In this document: positions 26,901 to 35,979 of the stretch, piece by piece
How positions within the stretch are numbered: the first letter of the stretch is position 1
How the letters are laid out: each line of letters opens with the position of its first letter
Source: Streptomyces griseoincarnatus
Lineage (GTDB): Bacteria > Actinomycetota > Actinomycetes > Streptomycetales > Streptomycetaceae
Assembly (NCBI GenBank): GCA_014649575.1
Contig: BMTH01000005.1
Span: forward strand, 124,001-188,000
Reading direction: 5' to 3'
DNA length: 64,000 nucleotides
The notes under the pieces: generated by a model
The model's input: the letters and a program-made list of their open reading frames with translations, nothing else
Databases searched by the model: none
Told to the model about the DNA's origin: nothing
Translations under genes and position numbers: made by a program

Positions 26901-27932
26901 CTAAGTGGCGGGGACGGTGCACTCGAAGGCGTGCAGATACGCGTTGACCGGGCGGATCTCGCCGATGACCAGGCCCGCGTCGGTGAGGCGGTCCACCATG
27001 CTCTGCCGGGTGTGCTTGGCGCCCCCGACGTTCAGGAGCAGCAGCAGGTCCATGGCGGTGGTGAAGCGCATGGACGGGGTGTCGTCGACGAGGTTCTCGA
27101 TCACCACGACCCGGGCGTCGGGGCGCGCCGAGCGGCGGACGGCGGCGAGCACCCGGCGGGTGCTGTCGTCGTCCCACTCCAGCACGTTCTTGATGATGTA
27201 GACGTCCGCCTCGACGGGCACGTCCTGGCGGCAGTCGCCGGCCACGATGCGGGCGCGGTCCGCTAGCGCGCCGCCGTCGCGGAGTCGGGGGTCGGCGTTC
27301 TCCACGACCCCCGGCAGGTCGAGCAGCGTGCCGCGGAGGTGGGGGTGCTTCTCGAGGAGGCTGGCCAGGACGTGCCCCTGGCCGCCGCCGATGTCCACCA
27401 CGGCGGAAGCGTCGTCCAGGTCGAGCAGCTTGGCCACGTCCCGCGCGGACTGCTCGCTGGAGGTGGTCATGGCCCGGTTGAAGACATGGGCGGACTCGGG
27501 CGCCGACTCGTTGAGGTAGGTGAAGAACTCCTCGTCGTACACCGCCTCGAAGACGTTGCCGCCGGTGCGCACCGCCTCGTCCAGCCGCGGCCAGACGCTC
27601 CAGGTCCAGGGCTCGGTGCACCACAGGGCGATGTAACGCAGGCTGTGCGGGTCGTCCTCGCGCAGCAGCCGGGACATGTCGGTGTGCTCGAAGGTGCCGT
27701 CGGGGTTCTCGGCGAAGACGCCCTGGCACGACAGCGCGCGCAGCAGCCGCCGCAGGGTGTGCGGCTGGGTCTTCACCGCCGTCGCCAGGTCGTCGACGGT
27801 CATGGGGCTGTCGTCCAGCGCGTCGGGCACGCCCAGACGGACGGCGGCGCGTACGGCGGCCGCGCAGGCCGCTCCGAATACGAGCTCCCTCAGCCGCATG
27901 GGCGGCGGGGGAGCCGGATCAACGGTGGTCAT
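26901..27932 (-). CDS. O-methyltransferase (TcmN/DmpM/hydroxyneurosporene type), possible pigment tailoring enzyme
   Basis: A 343-residue SAM-dependent O-methyltransferase. It has an N-terminal dimerisation domain (MRLRELVFGAACAAAVRAAV, then LRRLLRALSCQGVF), the SAM motif VVDIGGGQGHVLASLL, and the catalytic-region segments IIKNVLEWDDDSTRRVL and VVIENLVDDT. Enzymes of this group methylate phenolic hydroxyls of aromatic polyketides. It is convergent with the whiE-like operon. The S. coelicolor whiE set of eight genes has no such member, so pigment O-methylation would be an addition here (inference). The start ATG at 27932 follows GAGGCAACGG. Confidence 0.85.
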   Translation of the reverse strand: MTTVDPAPPPPMRLRELVFGAACAAAVRAAVRLGVPDALDDSPMTVDDLATAVKTQPHTLRRLLRALSCQGVFAENPDGTFEHTDMSRLLREDDPHSLRYIALWCTEPWTWSVWPRLDEAVRTGGNVFEAVYDEEFFTYLNESAPESAHVFNRAMTTSSEQSARDVAKLLDLDDASAVVDIGGGQGHVLASLLEKHPHLRGTLLDLPGVVENADPRLRDGGALADRARIVAGDCRQDVPVEADVYIIKNVLEWDDDSTRRVLAAVRRSARPDARVVVIENLVDDTPSMRFTTAMDLLLLLNVGGAKHTRQSMVDRLTDAGLVIGEIRPVNAYLHAFECTVPAT

Positions 27933-27988
27933 CCGTTGCCTCGCTTCTGCTGTTGTGCCGCGGGTGGGGGGGACGGTGGTCAGGTGGG

Positions 27989-29056
27989 TCAGCACATTCC
28001 GGTGGGTTCGGAGAGCGTGCAGGTGTTGCGGCTGAAGGTGTTGGTGGCGGCGGTGTCGCGGTTGGCGAGGTCGGCGGGGCTGTTGCCGGTCACCAGGTTG
28101 TCGCGGATGTCGTTGCGCTCGCTGGGCGTGCCGACGAGGCTCTTGAACAGGACGATGCCGCCGGACAGCGGGGAGGTGCCCTTGTTGTTCTCGACCCGGT
28201 TGAACGCCACCCGGGTCTCCTCCACGCCGGTGAGGACGATGCCGGAGCCCTGGAGGAAGGGCAGGCGGGGCGTCGCGGCGCAGTGCTTGTTGTTGGCGTG
28301 GACGTGGTTCCAGGTGATGCTCAGGTGTCCGGCGCGGGGTGTGGACTCGTCGCCGACGACGAACACGGCGGCGCAGTTGCCGGTGGCCTCGTTGTGGTCG
28401 ACGCTGAGGTTCCGCAGCCGCCGGACGGTGACGCCGACCCGGTTCTCCGCCGTCTCGTTGTGGCGGACGACCGTCTTCTTCGCGTCCCGCGCGCCTTCCT
28501 CGGTGTCGACGGTGTTGGCGACGAACAGCCCGGCGTCGCCGTTCTTGCGGGTGACGTTGTGGCTGATCACGCTGCGCGCGGAACGCTCGGTGGCGATGCC
28601 CCACTGGCCGTTCTTCTCTGAGGTCACGTAGCGCACCTTGAGGTTCTCGGTGCCGGTCGCCCACACACCGTTCTTCGCGAATCCGCGCACCGTCAGGGAC
28701 CGTACGGAGACGTTCTTCACCGGCTTCTTGTCGGTGCCGGTGACGCAGACGCCGTTGCCCGCCTTGGCGCAGGCGGACTTCCCGGCGCTCGCGGGGGGTT
28801 CCAGGACGGTGCGGCCGGCGACGTCGCCGCGCAGGGTGATGTCCGAGCGGGTGATGTCGACGCTCTGCTTGTAGGTGCCGGCGGCGACCATGACCGTGTC
28901 CCCGGACTTGGCGGCGTCCACGGCCTTCTGGATGGACTGCCCGGGCTGTACGCGGTGCACGGCCGACTGGTGGGTCGAGGCCGAGGGCGCGGCACCGACC
29001 CCGGCCGCCACGACGGCGGTGGCGCAGGCGAGATACGCGATGTGACGTTTGTTCAT
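27989..29056 (-). CDS. Secreted right-handed parallel beta-helix (NosD/pectate-lyase-like) protein
   Basis: About 355 residues. An N-terminal signal peptide (MNKRHIAYLACATAVVAAGV) is followed by QSIQKAVDAAKSGDTVMVAAGTYKQSV, the classic opening of PbH1-repeat proteins, then many N-rich coils (SHNVTRKNGDAGLFVAN, VRHNETAENRVG, VDHNEATGNCAAVFV). Paired Cys residues suggest an extracellular, disulfide-bonded protein. It may bind or cleave polysaccharide; no lyase residues can be assigned. The ATG at 29056 is preferred over a long Arg-rich extension. It lies behind the O-methyltransferase on the same strand but with its own start region. Confidence 0.82.
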   Translation of the reverse strand: MNKRHIAYLACATAVVAAGVGAAPSASTHQSAVHRVQPGQSIQKAVDAAKSGDTVMVAAGTYKQSVDITRSDITLRGDVAGRTVLEPPASAGKSACAKAGNGVCVTGTDKKPVKNVSVRSLTVRGFAKNGVWATGTENLKVRYVTSEKNGQWGIATERSARSVISHNVTRKNGDAGLFVANTVDTEEGARDAKKTVVRHNETAENRVGVTVRRLRNLSVDHNEATGNCAAVFVVGDESTPRAGHLSITWNHVHANNKHCAATPRLPFLQGSGIVLTGVEETRVAFNRVENNKGTSPLSGGIVLFKSLVGTPSERNDIRDNLVTGNSPADLANRDTAATNTFSRNTCTLSEPTGMC

Positions 29057-29277
29057 ATCGCCGAAGCTATGAGCGGCCCTGGTGGCCCGCCACCGGTGAT
29101 CGCCCAGCCGGGCGCGGGGTCGGGGCCCCGCGTTTCCCGCCCCCCGCGCAGCCACCTCCTGGCCGATCACCCGTTCGACTGGTGGCCCGGTGTCGCCCGC
29201 AGTAGCGTCGGGAAGGCGGCCCCGGTGTCGTACCGCCCGGCCGCCCATCCTCCGCGCACCCACGTCGGGAGGCGCCC

Positions 29278-30024
29278 ATGGCGACCGGCACCCCTCACCC
29301 CCAGGACCTCGCGGACCGGACCGTGGTGGTCATCGGCGCGAGCTCCGGCATCGGACTCGCGACGGCACGTCAGGTACGCCGGCACGGCGGCCGGGTCGTC
29401 ATGGCGGGACGCGACCCGCGGCGGCTGGAGCGCGCGGCGGAGGAGGTCGGGGCGGAGCGTTCCGTGCCTCTCGACGCCGCCGACACGGGCCGGCTCCAGG
29501 AGTTCTTCGGCGCCCTGCCCGGCCCCGTCGACCACGTCGTGTCGACCGCCGGGTCCCCCTTCTACGCGACACTGGACGACCTCGACGTCGACGAGGCGCG
29601 CGCCCACGTCGGGGAGCGGCTGGCCCTCACCCTCGGGGTCGCCAAGTACGGCGGCGCGGTGGTGCGGGACGCCGGGACGCTGGTGTTCGTCGGCGGGACC
29701 GGCGGCCGCCGTCCCGGGATCGGGACGTCCGTGACCGCGGCGCTGACGGCGGCCCTGCCCGCGCTCACGTCGAGTCTGGCGGTCGAACTGGCGCCGGTCC
29801 GGGTCAACCTCGTCGCGCCCGGCTTCGTCGACACGCCCCTGTCGGCGTCCCTCCTCGGCGACAGGCTCGAGGAGCGCCGCGAGCGACTGCGCGCGACCCT
29901 CCCGATACGGCGGGTCGTCGGCCCGGACGACGTGGCCGCGGTGATCCTGCATCTCATGGTCAACGAGGCCGTGACGGGCGCGACCTACGACGTGGACGGC
30001 GGCCAGCAGCTGGTGCCGCCGTGA
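29278..30024 (+). CDS. SDR-family oxidoreductase with degenerate active site
   Basis: A 248-residue Rossmann protein: TVVVIGASSGIGLATARQVR (cofactor-binding TGxxxGIG-like), LEPVRVNLV-type C-terminal strand LAPVRVNLVAPGFVDTP, and the terminal YDVDGGQQLVPP. The canonical YxxxK catalytic pair is not where expected: the helix reads GIGTSVTAALTAALPAL. It therefore either uses different residues or is not a classical dehydrogenase. GGAGG precedes the ATG. The substrate is unknown. Confidence 0.82.
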   Translation: MATGTPHPQDLADRTVVVIGASSGIGLATARQVRRHGGRVVMAGRDPRRLERAAEEVGAERSVPLDAADTGRLQEFFGALPGPVDHVVSTAGSPFYATLDDLDVDEARAHVGERLALTLGVAKYGGAVVRDAGTLVFVGGTGGRRPGIGTSVTAALTAALPALTSSLAVELAPVRVNLVAPGFVDTPLSASLLGDRLEERRERLRATLPIRRVVGPDDVAAVILHLMVNEAVTGATYDVDGGQQLVPP

Positions 30025-30145
30025 TCACACGGCGCAGACGGCGTGACCGGCGCGGGGCATGGCCCGCACGCCGGGCGATGTCGTGCCCGGAGGTGGACAC
30101 TGGAAGGACGCGCCCAGTCGACCATCCGAGTGCACGGAGGCGGGC

Positions 30146-31600
30146 ATGAACGGCACTTCCCCGGCCTACGACGTGGTGGTTCTCGGAGCGGGACCGACGG
30201 GGGAGAACCTCGCCGACCGCACCCGCGCCGCCGGACTCACCACGGTGATCGTGGAGAACGAGCTGCTCGGCGGCGAATGCTCGTTCTGGGCGTGCGAACC
30301 GAGCAAGGCGCTGCTGCGCCCCGTGCTGGCGCGCGCCGACGCGCGGCGCGTCCCGGGTCTGCGCCGGGCGGTCGAGGGCCCCCTCGACGTGCCCGCCGTC
30401 TTCGAGCACCGTGACGCGATGGCCGCGCACTGGCAGGACGCGGACCAGGAGGAGTGGCTGGACTCGGTCTCCGTGGACCTGGTGCGCGGGCACGGCCGGC
30501 TGAACGGCCCCCGCCAGGTCGTCGTGGACACGCCGGACGGGGAGCGGGTGGAGCTGACCGCGCGGCACGCGGTCGGGGTGTGCACGGGCACGGTCACCGC
30601 GTTCCCGGACCTGCCGGAACTCGCGGCGACACGCCCGTGGACCAACCGGCAGGCGACGGCGGCGCGGCACGTGCCGGACCGGCTCGTGGTGGTCGGGGGC
30701 GGGGTGGTGGCCGTGGAGATGGCCACGGCGTTCCGGGCGCTCGGCTCCCGCGTGACGATGCTGGTGCGCGGCGGGCTGCTGGGCCGGATGGAGCCGTTCG
30801 CCGGGGAGATGGTGACGGACGCGCTGCGCGAGGCCGGGGTGGACGTGCGGTTCGGCAGGTCGGTGGCGGGGGTGGAGCGCGAGGACGGCGGGGAGGGGCC
30901 TGTGCGGGTCACGACGGACGACGGCGACACGGTGGTCGCGGACGAGATCCTGTTCGCCACCGGCCGCGCTCCGCACACCGGCGACATCGGTCTGGAGACC
31001 GTCGGTCTCACCCCGGGCGACTGGCTGCCGGTGGACGACTCCTACCGCGTGCCCGAGATCACCGAGGGCTGGCTGTACGCGGTCGGGGACGTCAACCACC
31101 GCGCCTTGATGACCCATCAGGGCAAGTACCAGGCGCGGATCGCGGGCGCCGTGATCGGGGCGCGCGCCAAGGGCGAGCCGCTCGACGACGGCAGGTGGGG
31201 ACGGCACGCCCCGACCGCCGACAGCGCCGCCGTGCCGCAGGTCGTCTTCACCGAGCCGGAGGTGGCGACGGTGGGCCCGACCGCGCGGGAGGCCGAGCGT
31301 GCGGGCCTGAAGGTCGACGTCGTGGACTACGACATCGGGAAGATCGCCGGTGCGGTGCAGTACGCGGAGGGGTACCGGGGCCGGGCGCGGGTGATCGTCG
31401 ACAGCGAGCGGCGGAACGTCGTGGGGGCGACCTTCGTGGGCCCGGGCGTCCAGGAGCTGCTGTACTCGGCGACCGTCGCCGTCACCAGCGAGGTGCCGGT
31501 GGACCGGCTGTGGCACGCCGTCCCGGCGTTCCCCACGATCAGCGAGGTGTGGCTGCGGATCCTGGAGACGTACCGGGACAGCGACGGCTCGGCGGCCTGA
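30146..31600 (+). CDS. FAD/NAD(P)-dependent pyridine nucleotide-disulfide oxidoreductase (mercuric reductase-like)
   Basis: A 484-residue class I flavoprotein disulfide reductase: FAD motif YDVVVLGAGPTGENLA, NAD(P) motif RLVVVGGGVVAVEMATAF, GWLYAVGDVNHRALMTHQGK, and a C-terminal dimerisation domain (PTISEVWLRILE). The redox-active region reads ELLGGECSFWACEPSKALL: two Cys separated by four residues, followed by the family PSK segment. It does not resemble sulfide:quinone reductase. The ATG at 30146 has a GGAGG site. The natural substrate is uncertain; no mercury operon is nearby. Confidence 0.85.
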   Translation: MNGTSPAYDVVVLGAGPTGENLADRTRAAGLTTVIVENELLGGECSFWACEPSKALLRPVLARADARRVPGLRRAVEGPLDVPAVFEHRDAMAAHWQDADQEEWLDSVSVDLVRGHGRLNGPRQVVVDTPDGERVELTARHAVGVCTGTVTAFPDLPELAATRPWTNRQATAARHVPDRLVVVGGGVVAVEMATAFRALGSRVTMLVRGGLLGRMEPFAGEMVTDALREAGVDVRFGRSVAGVEREDGGEGPVRVTTDDGDTVVADEILFATGRAPHTGDIGLETVGLTPGDWLPVDDSYRVPEITEGWLYAVGDVNHRALMTHQGKYQARIAGAVIGARAKGEPLDDGRWGRHAPTADSAAVPQVVFTEPEVATVGPTAREAERAGLKVDVVDYDIGKIAGAVQYAEGYRGRARVIVDSERRNVVGATFVGPGVQELLYSATVAVTSEVPVDRLWHAVPAFPTISEVWLRILETYRDSDGSAA

Positions 31601-31613
31601 CGGGCCGCGGGGG

Positions 31614-32636
31614 TCAGCTCGGGGTGAGCACCATGCGGAAGCGGGCGCTGCCGTCCATCATCTTCCGGTAGGCGGTGTTCGCCTCGTCGAGCGGCAGGAC
31701 CTCCGTCATGGGACGGATGCCGTGCCGGGCGGCGAAGGTCATGGTGTCCCGCACGTCCTGGGCGGTCCCGGAGGGGTGGCCGCGCACCAGCCGTCCCTTG
31801 AGGATCAGCTGGAGTGGGCTGACCGGCATCGGGTCGGGGGTCGCGCCGACGACGACGAGTTCACCGCGCGGTGCGAGTCCGTCCACCGTGGCGGCCATGG
31901 CTTCGGAGTTGCCGGCGGTGGCCAGCACCACCTTTGCGCCGCCGAGCGCCTGGAGGGCCTCGGCGACGGGGCCCGCCGTGCTGTCGACATAGTGGTGGGC
32001 GCCCAGCTCCTTGGCGAAGTCGGCCTTGTCCGCACCGCGCGCGATCGCGACCGTCTCGTACCCCATGGCCGCCGCGAACCGCACGGCCAGGTGCCCGAGG
32101 CCGCCGATGCCCTGGATCGCCACCAGGTCGTCCGGCCGGGCGCTGCTGCGCCGCAGCCCGTTGTACACCGTGACGCCCGCGCAGGCCATGGGCCCCGCGT
32201 CGGTGGCGGCGAGCGCGTCGGGGATGCGGGCCAGGGCGTCGACGGGCGCGACGATCGCCTCGGCGAAACCGCCGTCGTAGGCGTAGCCGGGGATCTTGAG
32301 GTTGTCGCAGACGATGAAGTCGCCCCGGCGGCAGGGAACACAGTGCAGGCAGCTGCCGCCGAACCAGCCGACGGTGACCCGGTCCCCCACCTGCCAGCCC
32401 ATCTCGTCGGCGCCGTCACCGAGTTCCTCGACACGGCCGGCCGCCTCGTGCCCCGGCACCAAGGGGAAGGGCACGCCGGGCATCCCGGCGGAGACGAACA
32501 TGGCGTCGCTGCGGCAGACCCCGCAGGCCTCGACGGCGATACGCACGTGACGCGGGCCCGGCCGGGGCACCTCGCGTTCCACGATCTCGAACGACCCGTT
32601 GGGAGCGGGTACTTGGGCGACTCGGTACGTGTTCAT
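31614..32636 (-). CDS. Zinc-dependent alcohol dehydrogenase
   Basis: A 340-residue medium-chain dehydrogenase. Catalytic zinc ligands lie in EACGVCRSDAM (Cys) and VPGHEAAGRVEEL (His-Glu). The structural-zinc Cys cluster is CLHCVPCRRGDFIVCDN. The nucleotide fold has AIQGIGGLGHLAVRFAAAMG. It oxidises alcohols or reduces aldehydes with NAD(P)(H) in the cytoplasm. The ATG at 32636 is the first start consistent with family length. It is convergent with the flavoprotein gene at a 13-base spacing. Confidence 0.9.
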   Translation of the reverse strand: MNTYRVAQVPAPNGSFEIVEREVPRPGPRHVRIAVEACGVCRSDAMFVSAGMPGVPFPLVPGHEAAGRVEELGDGADEMGWQVGDRVTVGWFGGSCLHCVPCRRGDFIVCDNLKIPGYAYDGGFAEAIVAPVDALARIPDALAATDAGPMACAGVTVYNGLRRSSARPDDLVAIQGIGGLGHLAVRFAAAMGYETVAIARGADKADFAKELGAHHYVDSTAGPVAEALQALGGAKVVLATAGNSEAMAATVDGLAPRGELVVVGATPDPMPVSPLQLILKGRLVRGHPSGTAQDVRDTMTFAARHGIRPMTEVLPLDEANTAYRKMMDGSARFRMVLTPS

Positions 32637-32874
32637 GGTGTCACTCCGGGGCCGGCGGCGACCGTGAGAAGTGTGGTCCGCGCGCCGAACGGGGTCGGGA
32701 CGGACGGAGATCGGGTGAGGGGCGGGACGTTCGTCCGGGGCGGGATGTCGTCCGGTGTCACCTCCTCCCGCGTCGCACGCGAGAGTGTCCATCCCACCAC
32801 CGGTGCACGGGGGCGGCAACACGGGACGGCCGCACCCCTGCGGGCGGGCGACGGTCGGTCGCCGCGCCGGACGG

Positions 32875-33477
32875 TCAGTCGCCGCGCCAGATGTTGTCGA
32901 AGGCAGCGGCCTCGATGGTACGGCGCTGCCGCTCACCGGCAAGCTCCGTGACCGCCTGGAGCACCGCCGCCAGCACCGTCGTCCGCTCGTCGTCGAGCCC
33001 GTCGAACGCCTCGTCGCCCTGCTCGGTGAGTCCGGCGGCGGCCGCGAGGGCGCCGAGCACGGGCTCGCCCGACGAGCGGCGCTCCCCCGCCGCCCGGGCC
33101 GCCGACGGGTCGGCCGGTGCGGTGTGCTCCCGCCGCAGCGGGTTGCGGCTCCGCCGCTCGGGCTCGACGAGTCCTTCCTCCTCCAGGACGGTCCGGTAAC
33201 GCCCGGCGAGGTCGCGGCCCCGGCGCCAGAGCCAGTCGTCGACGGTCTCGCCCGGTCCGCCGTCCGCCAGCCACTGCGCTGCCTCGGACAGCAGGCGGTC
33301 GCCGGCCGGCGCGGGCCCTGCGGGGACCAGGAGCGTGCCGTCGAGGGTGAGGGCCTCGGCGTCGAGGAGGTCGATCAGCTCCGCCCCCGCGAGGGCGAGC
33401 GACAGGTCGCCCTGCTCCACTATGGTCCTGTCCCGCGGGTCGGCGGCCACGAGGGCCAGGTCACGCGCTGTGGTCAT
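32875..33477 (-). CDS. GPP34 (GOLPH3-like) family phosphoprotein
   Basis: A 200-residue protein with the bacterial GPP34 layout: ARDLALVAADP, VEQGDLSLALAGAELIDLLDAEALTLDG, WRRGRDLAGRYRTVLEEEGLVEPE and a late IEAAAFDNIWRGD helix. Eukaryotic GOLPH3 binds phosphoinositides; the role of the many actinobacterial copies is unknown. The ATG at 33477 fits the family start; the upstream extension is Arg/Ala-rich. Confidence 0.8.
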   Translation of the reverse strand: MTTARDLALVAADPRDRTIVEQGDLSLALAGAELIDLLDAEALTLDGTLLVPAGPAPAGDRLLSEAAQWLADGGPGETVDDWLWRRGRDLAGRYRTVLEEEGLVEPERRSRNPLRREHTAPADPSAARAAGERRSSGEPVLGALAAAAGLTEQGDEAFDGLDDERTTVLAAVLQAVTELAGERQRRTIEAAAFDNIWRGD

Positions 33478-33713
33478 GGTCAACTCCGGTGCGGGCGGGA
33501 GGCCGTCACCTCCACGGTCGCACACCCGGGCCCGCGCGGCGCGTCCCGCCCTTCCCCCCTTCCCGAGCTGCGAAGGCCCCCCGGATGGGTGATGCTGGAC
33601 GTCCGGCGGCGAAGTGCCTTTCACACGCCTCGGCCGCCGACAACCGCGCCCTCACGGACCTGTGTCCTCACCTCGCCGGGCCATCCCGCCTCCCATCTTC
33701 GGGACGACCGCCG

Positions 33714-34089
33714 GTGAAGGTCGTCGTCCTCGACAACGGCACACTGTCGTTCGTCGAGCTGGAGATGAAGGCGGGCGGCATCCTGAACTACGGCACCGAC
33801 CTGGACGACCTCGACTCCGCGGCCGTCGCCCGCGCCGCCGGCATCGTCGGCGTGCGGGCCGGCCGGGCGGGTGAGCTCGACGACGCGCTGCGGGAGGCGT
33901 TCGTCCACGACGGTCCGGCCGTGGTCGACGCCCGCACGGCGAGTCAGGAACTGTCCCTGCCGCCGTCTCACCTACGACGCGGTGAAAGGCTTCTCGCTGT
34001 TCGCCACGCGCTCGGTGCTGTCGGGCGAGGGGAACGAGATGTTGGAACCGGCGAAGACCAACCTGCACGAACTACCGCTGCTGCACTGA
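33714..34089 (+). pseudogene. C-terminal remnant of a PoxB-type thiamine-diphosphate enzyme (pyruvate oxidase/dehydrogenase)
   Basis: The first frame reads VKVVVLDNGTLSFVELEMKA, then GILNYGTDLDD, VARAAGIVGVRAGRAGELDDAL and HDGPAVVDARTASQELSLPP. The sequence then continues in another frame as LTYDAVKGFSLFATRSVLSG and ends GNEMLEPAKTNL. Together this is the last quarter of a ThDP-dependent PoxB-like enzyme, with a frameshift near 33965. The roughly 400 upstream residues are missing, so it cannot be active. There is no mobile element at the truncation point. Confidence 0.75.
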
Positions 34090-34121
34090 GAGTTGCTCGT
34101 GCCGCCCGCGCCGACGGCTGC

Positions 34122-34367
34122 TCATGCGGCGAGCGTCTCGTCCTCCCGGCGGAGACCGGCACGGCCGGCCGTGTACTGGTCGAGCAGGGCGTCGGCGGCG
34201 CGCAGGGCCTGCTCGACGGTACGGGAGCCGGTGATCACGCACAGCGTGTAGGTGGCGTCCTCGAGCGCACGGCTGGTGCGGCCGGTGGGCAGCACGTCGT
34301 GCTCGATCCGCGCCTGCGCGAACCGCGCCAGCACCGCCCGAAGCTCCTTCTCCGCCGGCATGATCAT
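34122..34367 (-). CDS. DUF5133-domain small protein
   Basis: An 81-residue protein whose pattern (MPAEKELRAVLARFAQARI, LEDATYTLCVITGSRTVEQAL, ADALLDQY) matches the short DUF5133 proteins abundant in Streptomyces. There are no membrane segments or known catalytic residues. An alternative ATG lies two codons in. Some family members occur next to regulators and stress genes; no function can be given. Confidence 0.75.
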   Translation of the reverse strand: MIMPAEKELRAVLARFAQARIEHDVLPTGRTSRALEDATYTLCVITGSRTVEQALRAADALLDQYTAGRAGLRREDETLAA

Positions 34368-34538
34368 GATCGCTCCGTCTCCCCTCGTGCAGGGCGCCCG
34401 GTCAGGCGCCAGGCTTCCGGTTGCCCCGTGGGGAGAGCTCTATGCCTGTCGGGTCGTCAGTGGCGTACACGGGTGCCGATGGCGCCTGCGCCAGTCGGTG
34501 TCGTAGGGGGTGTCAGTGGCGGGTGACAGCATCGGCGC

Positions 34539-35855
34539 ATGCTGACGGAGAACACGGTCCCGGGGAACGCGGACGTCGACTGGCGGACCTTCCTGCCGCG
34601 CTGGAGCGGCGAGTGGGCGGACGCCCTGCCGGACGACGAGGTGCGGGACGCGGACGACGAGGCCGCGCGGCGCTCGCGGTGGCTGGGCTTCCCGCCCGCG
34701 TCCGAGGAGCGGATCGCGGCGATGGAGAAGCGTCTGGGCCGGCGCATGCCGCCGTCGTACCGCTCCTTCCTCCAGGTCACCGACGGCTGGCGGCACGCGG
34801 GCGGCTTCGTGTGGCTGCTGGCGGGAACGGCGGACGCTCGCTGGCACGACAACGCGTCGGGACTGGCGGACCTGTTCGAGGAGTACCTGGAGGAGGACGC
34901 CGAACCGGAGGAACGGCGGGAGGCGGGTGTCTGGCGGCGCGGCCTCCAGCTCGACGTGGAGTCCGACGCGACGTACGTCCTGCTGGATCCGGAGGACGTG
35001 GACGACGACGGCGAATGGGCCGTGTACACGTGGGCGAGTTGGCGCGCGGACGCACCGGAGCGGTATCCGGACTTCCGGGCGTTCATGGAGGCGATGTTCC
35101 GCGAGTTCCACAGCCTCCGCTCCCACCGCGCGGGCGGAGGGCCGGAGTTCGTCAACGCCACCACGCGAGAGCTGGACGCCCGGGTGGAGGATGCCCGCCG
35201 GGACGCGCTGCGCGGTGACTGGGAAAGGGCCCTGAAGACGCTGGACGAGGCCAAGGGGTACGGCAGACCGCGGGCCGCCGGCCTGGGCGACCAGATCCGC
35301 CGCCTGCTCGGCCTCACGTACATGGTGTACTTCCCGGGCCTGGTGACCGATCCGAGGTACGCCTCCGAGCTCCTGCCGCCCCTCGTCGCCGAGCACGCCG
35401 CCCGTTCCCACGACGACGCCGTCCTGACGAACCACCTGCGGGGTGCCGACGAAGCCTTGATGTCCCGCGCCAGGGCGATGCTGGACCAGGTACGCGCCGG
35501 CACGTACCGGTACACGGCCCCCGGTCCCTTCGGCGCGGCGGTCGACCGGGCACGCGAACTGGCCCGCCGGGGCGACACCGACCAGGCATGGCGTGCGCTG
35601 ATCGACGCCCTGCCCCTGTGGCAGCCCTTGGGCCCGGATCACCTGGCCCCCCTCGGCTGGGTGACCGATCCGCTCCTCGGCCCGTTGCTGACTCCGGAAC
35701 GGAGCCGTGCATTTCTGTCCACCCCGAGGGGCGGTCCGGCCGGGCGAGGCGTCCTCCCGGGCACCCGGCCCGGACCCGCCGGACCTGGACCGACCGGCGG
35801 ACCCGGACAGGCACCGGACGCACGGCCTACCGCTTCGTCGCGGTGGAAGGGGTGA
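34539..35855 (+). CDS. SMI1/KNR4-family protein, C-terminus probably frameshifted
   Basis: A 438-residue protein with an SMI1/KNR4 domain in the first 180 residues (SEERIAAMEKRLGRRMPPSYRSFLQVTDGW, in two runs, and LLDPEDVDDDGEWAVYTWASW). A helical second half follows (ARRDALRGDWERALKTLDEA, MLDQVRAGTYRY). SMI1 proteins often act as immunity or cargo-binding modules. From about residue 395 the frame turns Gly/Pro/Arg-rich. A more protein-like continuation (AYRFVAVEGVTPEALPG) appears in another frame at 35822-35875, so the intact protein was probably longer. Confidence 0.75.
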   Translation: MLTENTVPGNADVDWRTFLPRWSGEWADALPDDEVRDADDEAARRSRWLGFPPASEERIAAMEKRLGRRMPPSYRSFLQVTDGWRHAGGFVWLLAGTADARWHDNASGLADLFEEYLEEDAEPEERREAGVWRRGLQLDVESDATYVLLDPEDVDDDGEWAVYTWASWRADAPERYPDFRAFMEAMFREFHSLRSHRAGGGPEFVNATTRELDARVEDARRDALRGDWERALKTLDEAKGYGRPRAAGLGDQIRRLLGLTYMVYFPGLVTDPRYASELLPPLVAEHAARSHDDAVLTNHLRGADEALMSRARAMLDQVRAGTYRYTAPGPFGAAVDRARELARRGDTDQAWRALIDALPLWQPLGPDHLAPLGWVTDPLLGPLLTPERSRAFLSTPRGGPAGRGVLPGTRPGPAGPGPTGGPGQAPDARPTASSRWKG

Positions 35856-35979
35856 CGCCCGAGGCCCTGCCCGGACGTCCGGGCGACGAGGACGCGCCGG
35901 ACTCGGGGCTCGGCACGCCTGCGATGGGCGCTGCGGGACCCCGCCGCTGTCGGGGCAGGATGGTTCTTCGGCGGGCGCC

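Noticed and set aside
30146..31600. Sulfide:quinone oxidoreductase as the missing member of the cst system
   Set aside because: The protein has class I disulfide-reductase features (GGECSFWACEPSKALL region, C-terminal dimerisation domain) and lies 5 kb away with no operator; it fits the mercuric/dihydrolipoyl reductase group instead.
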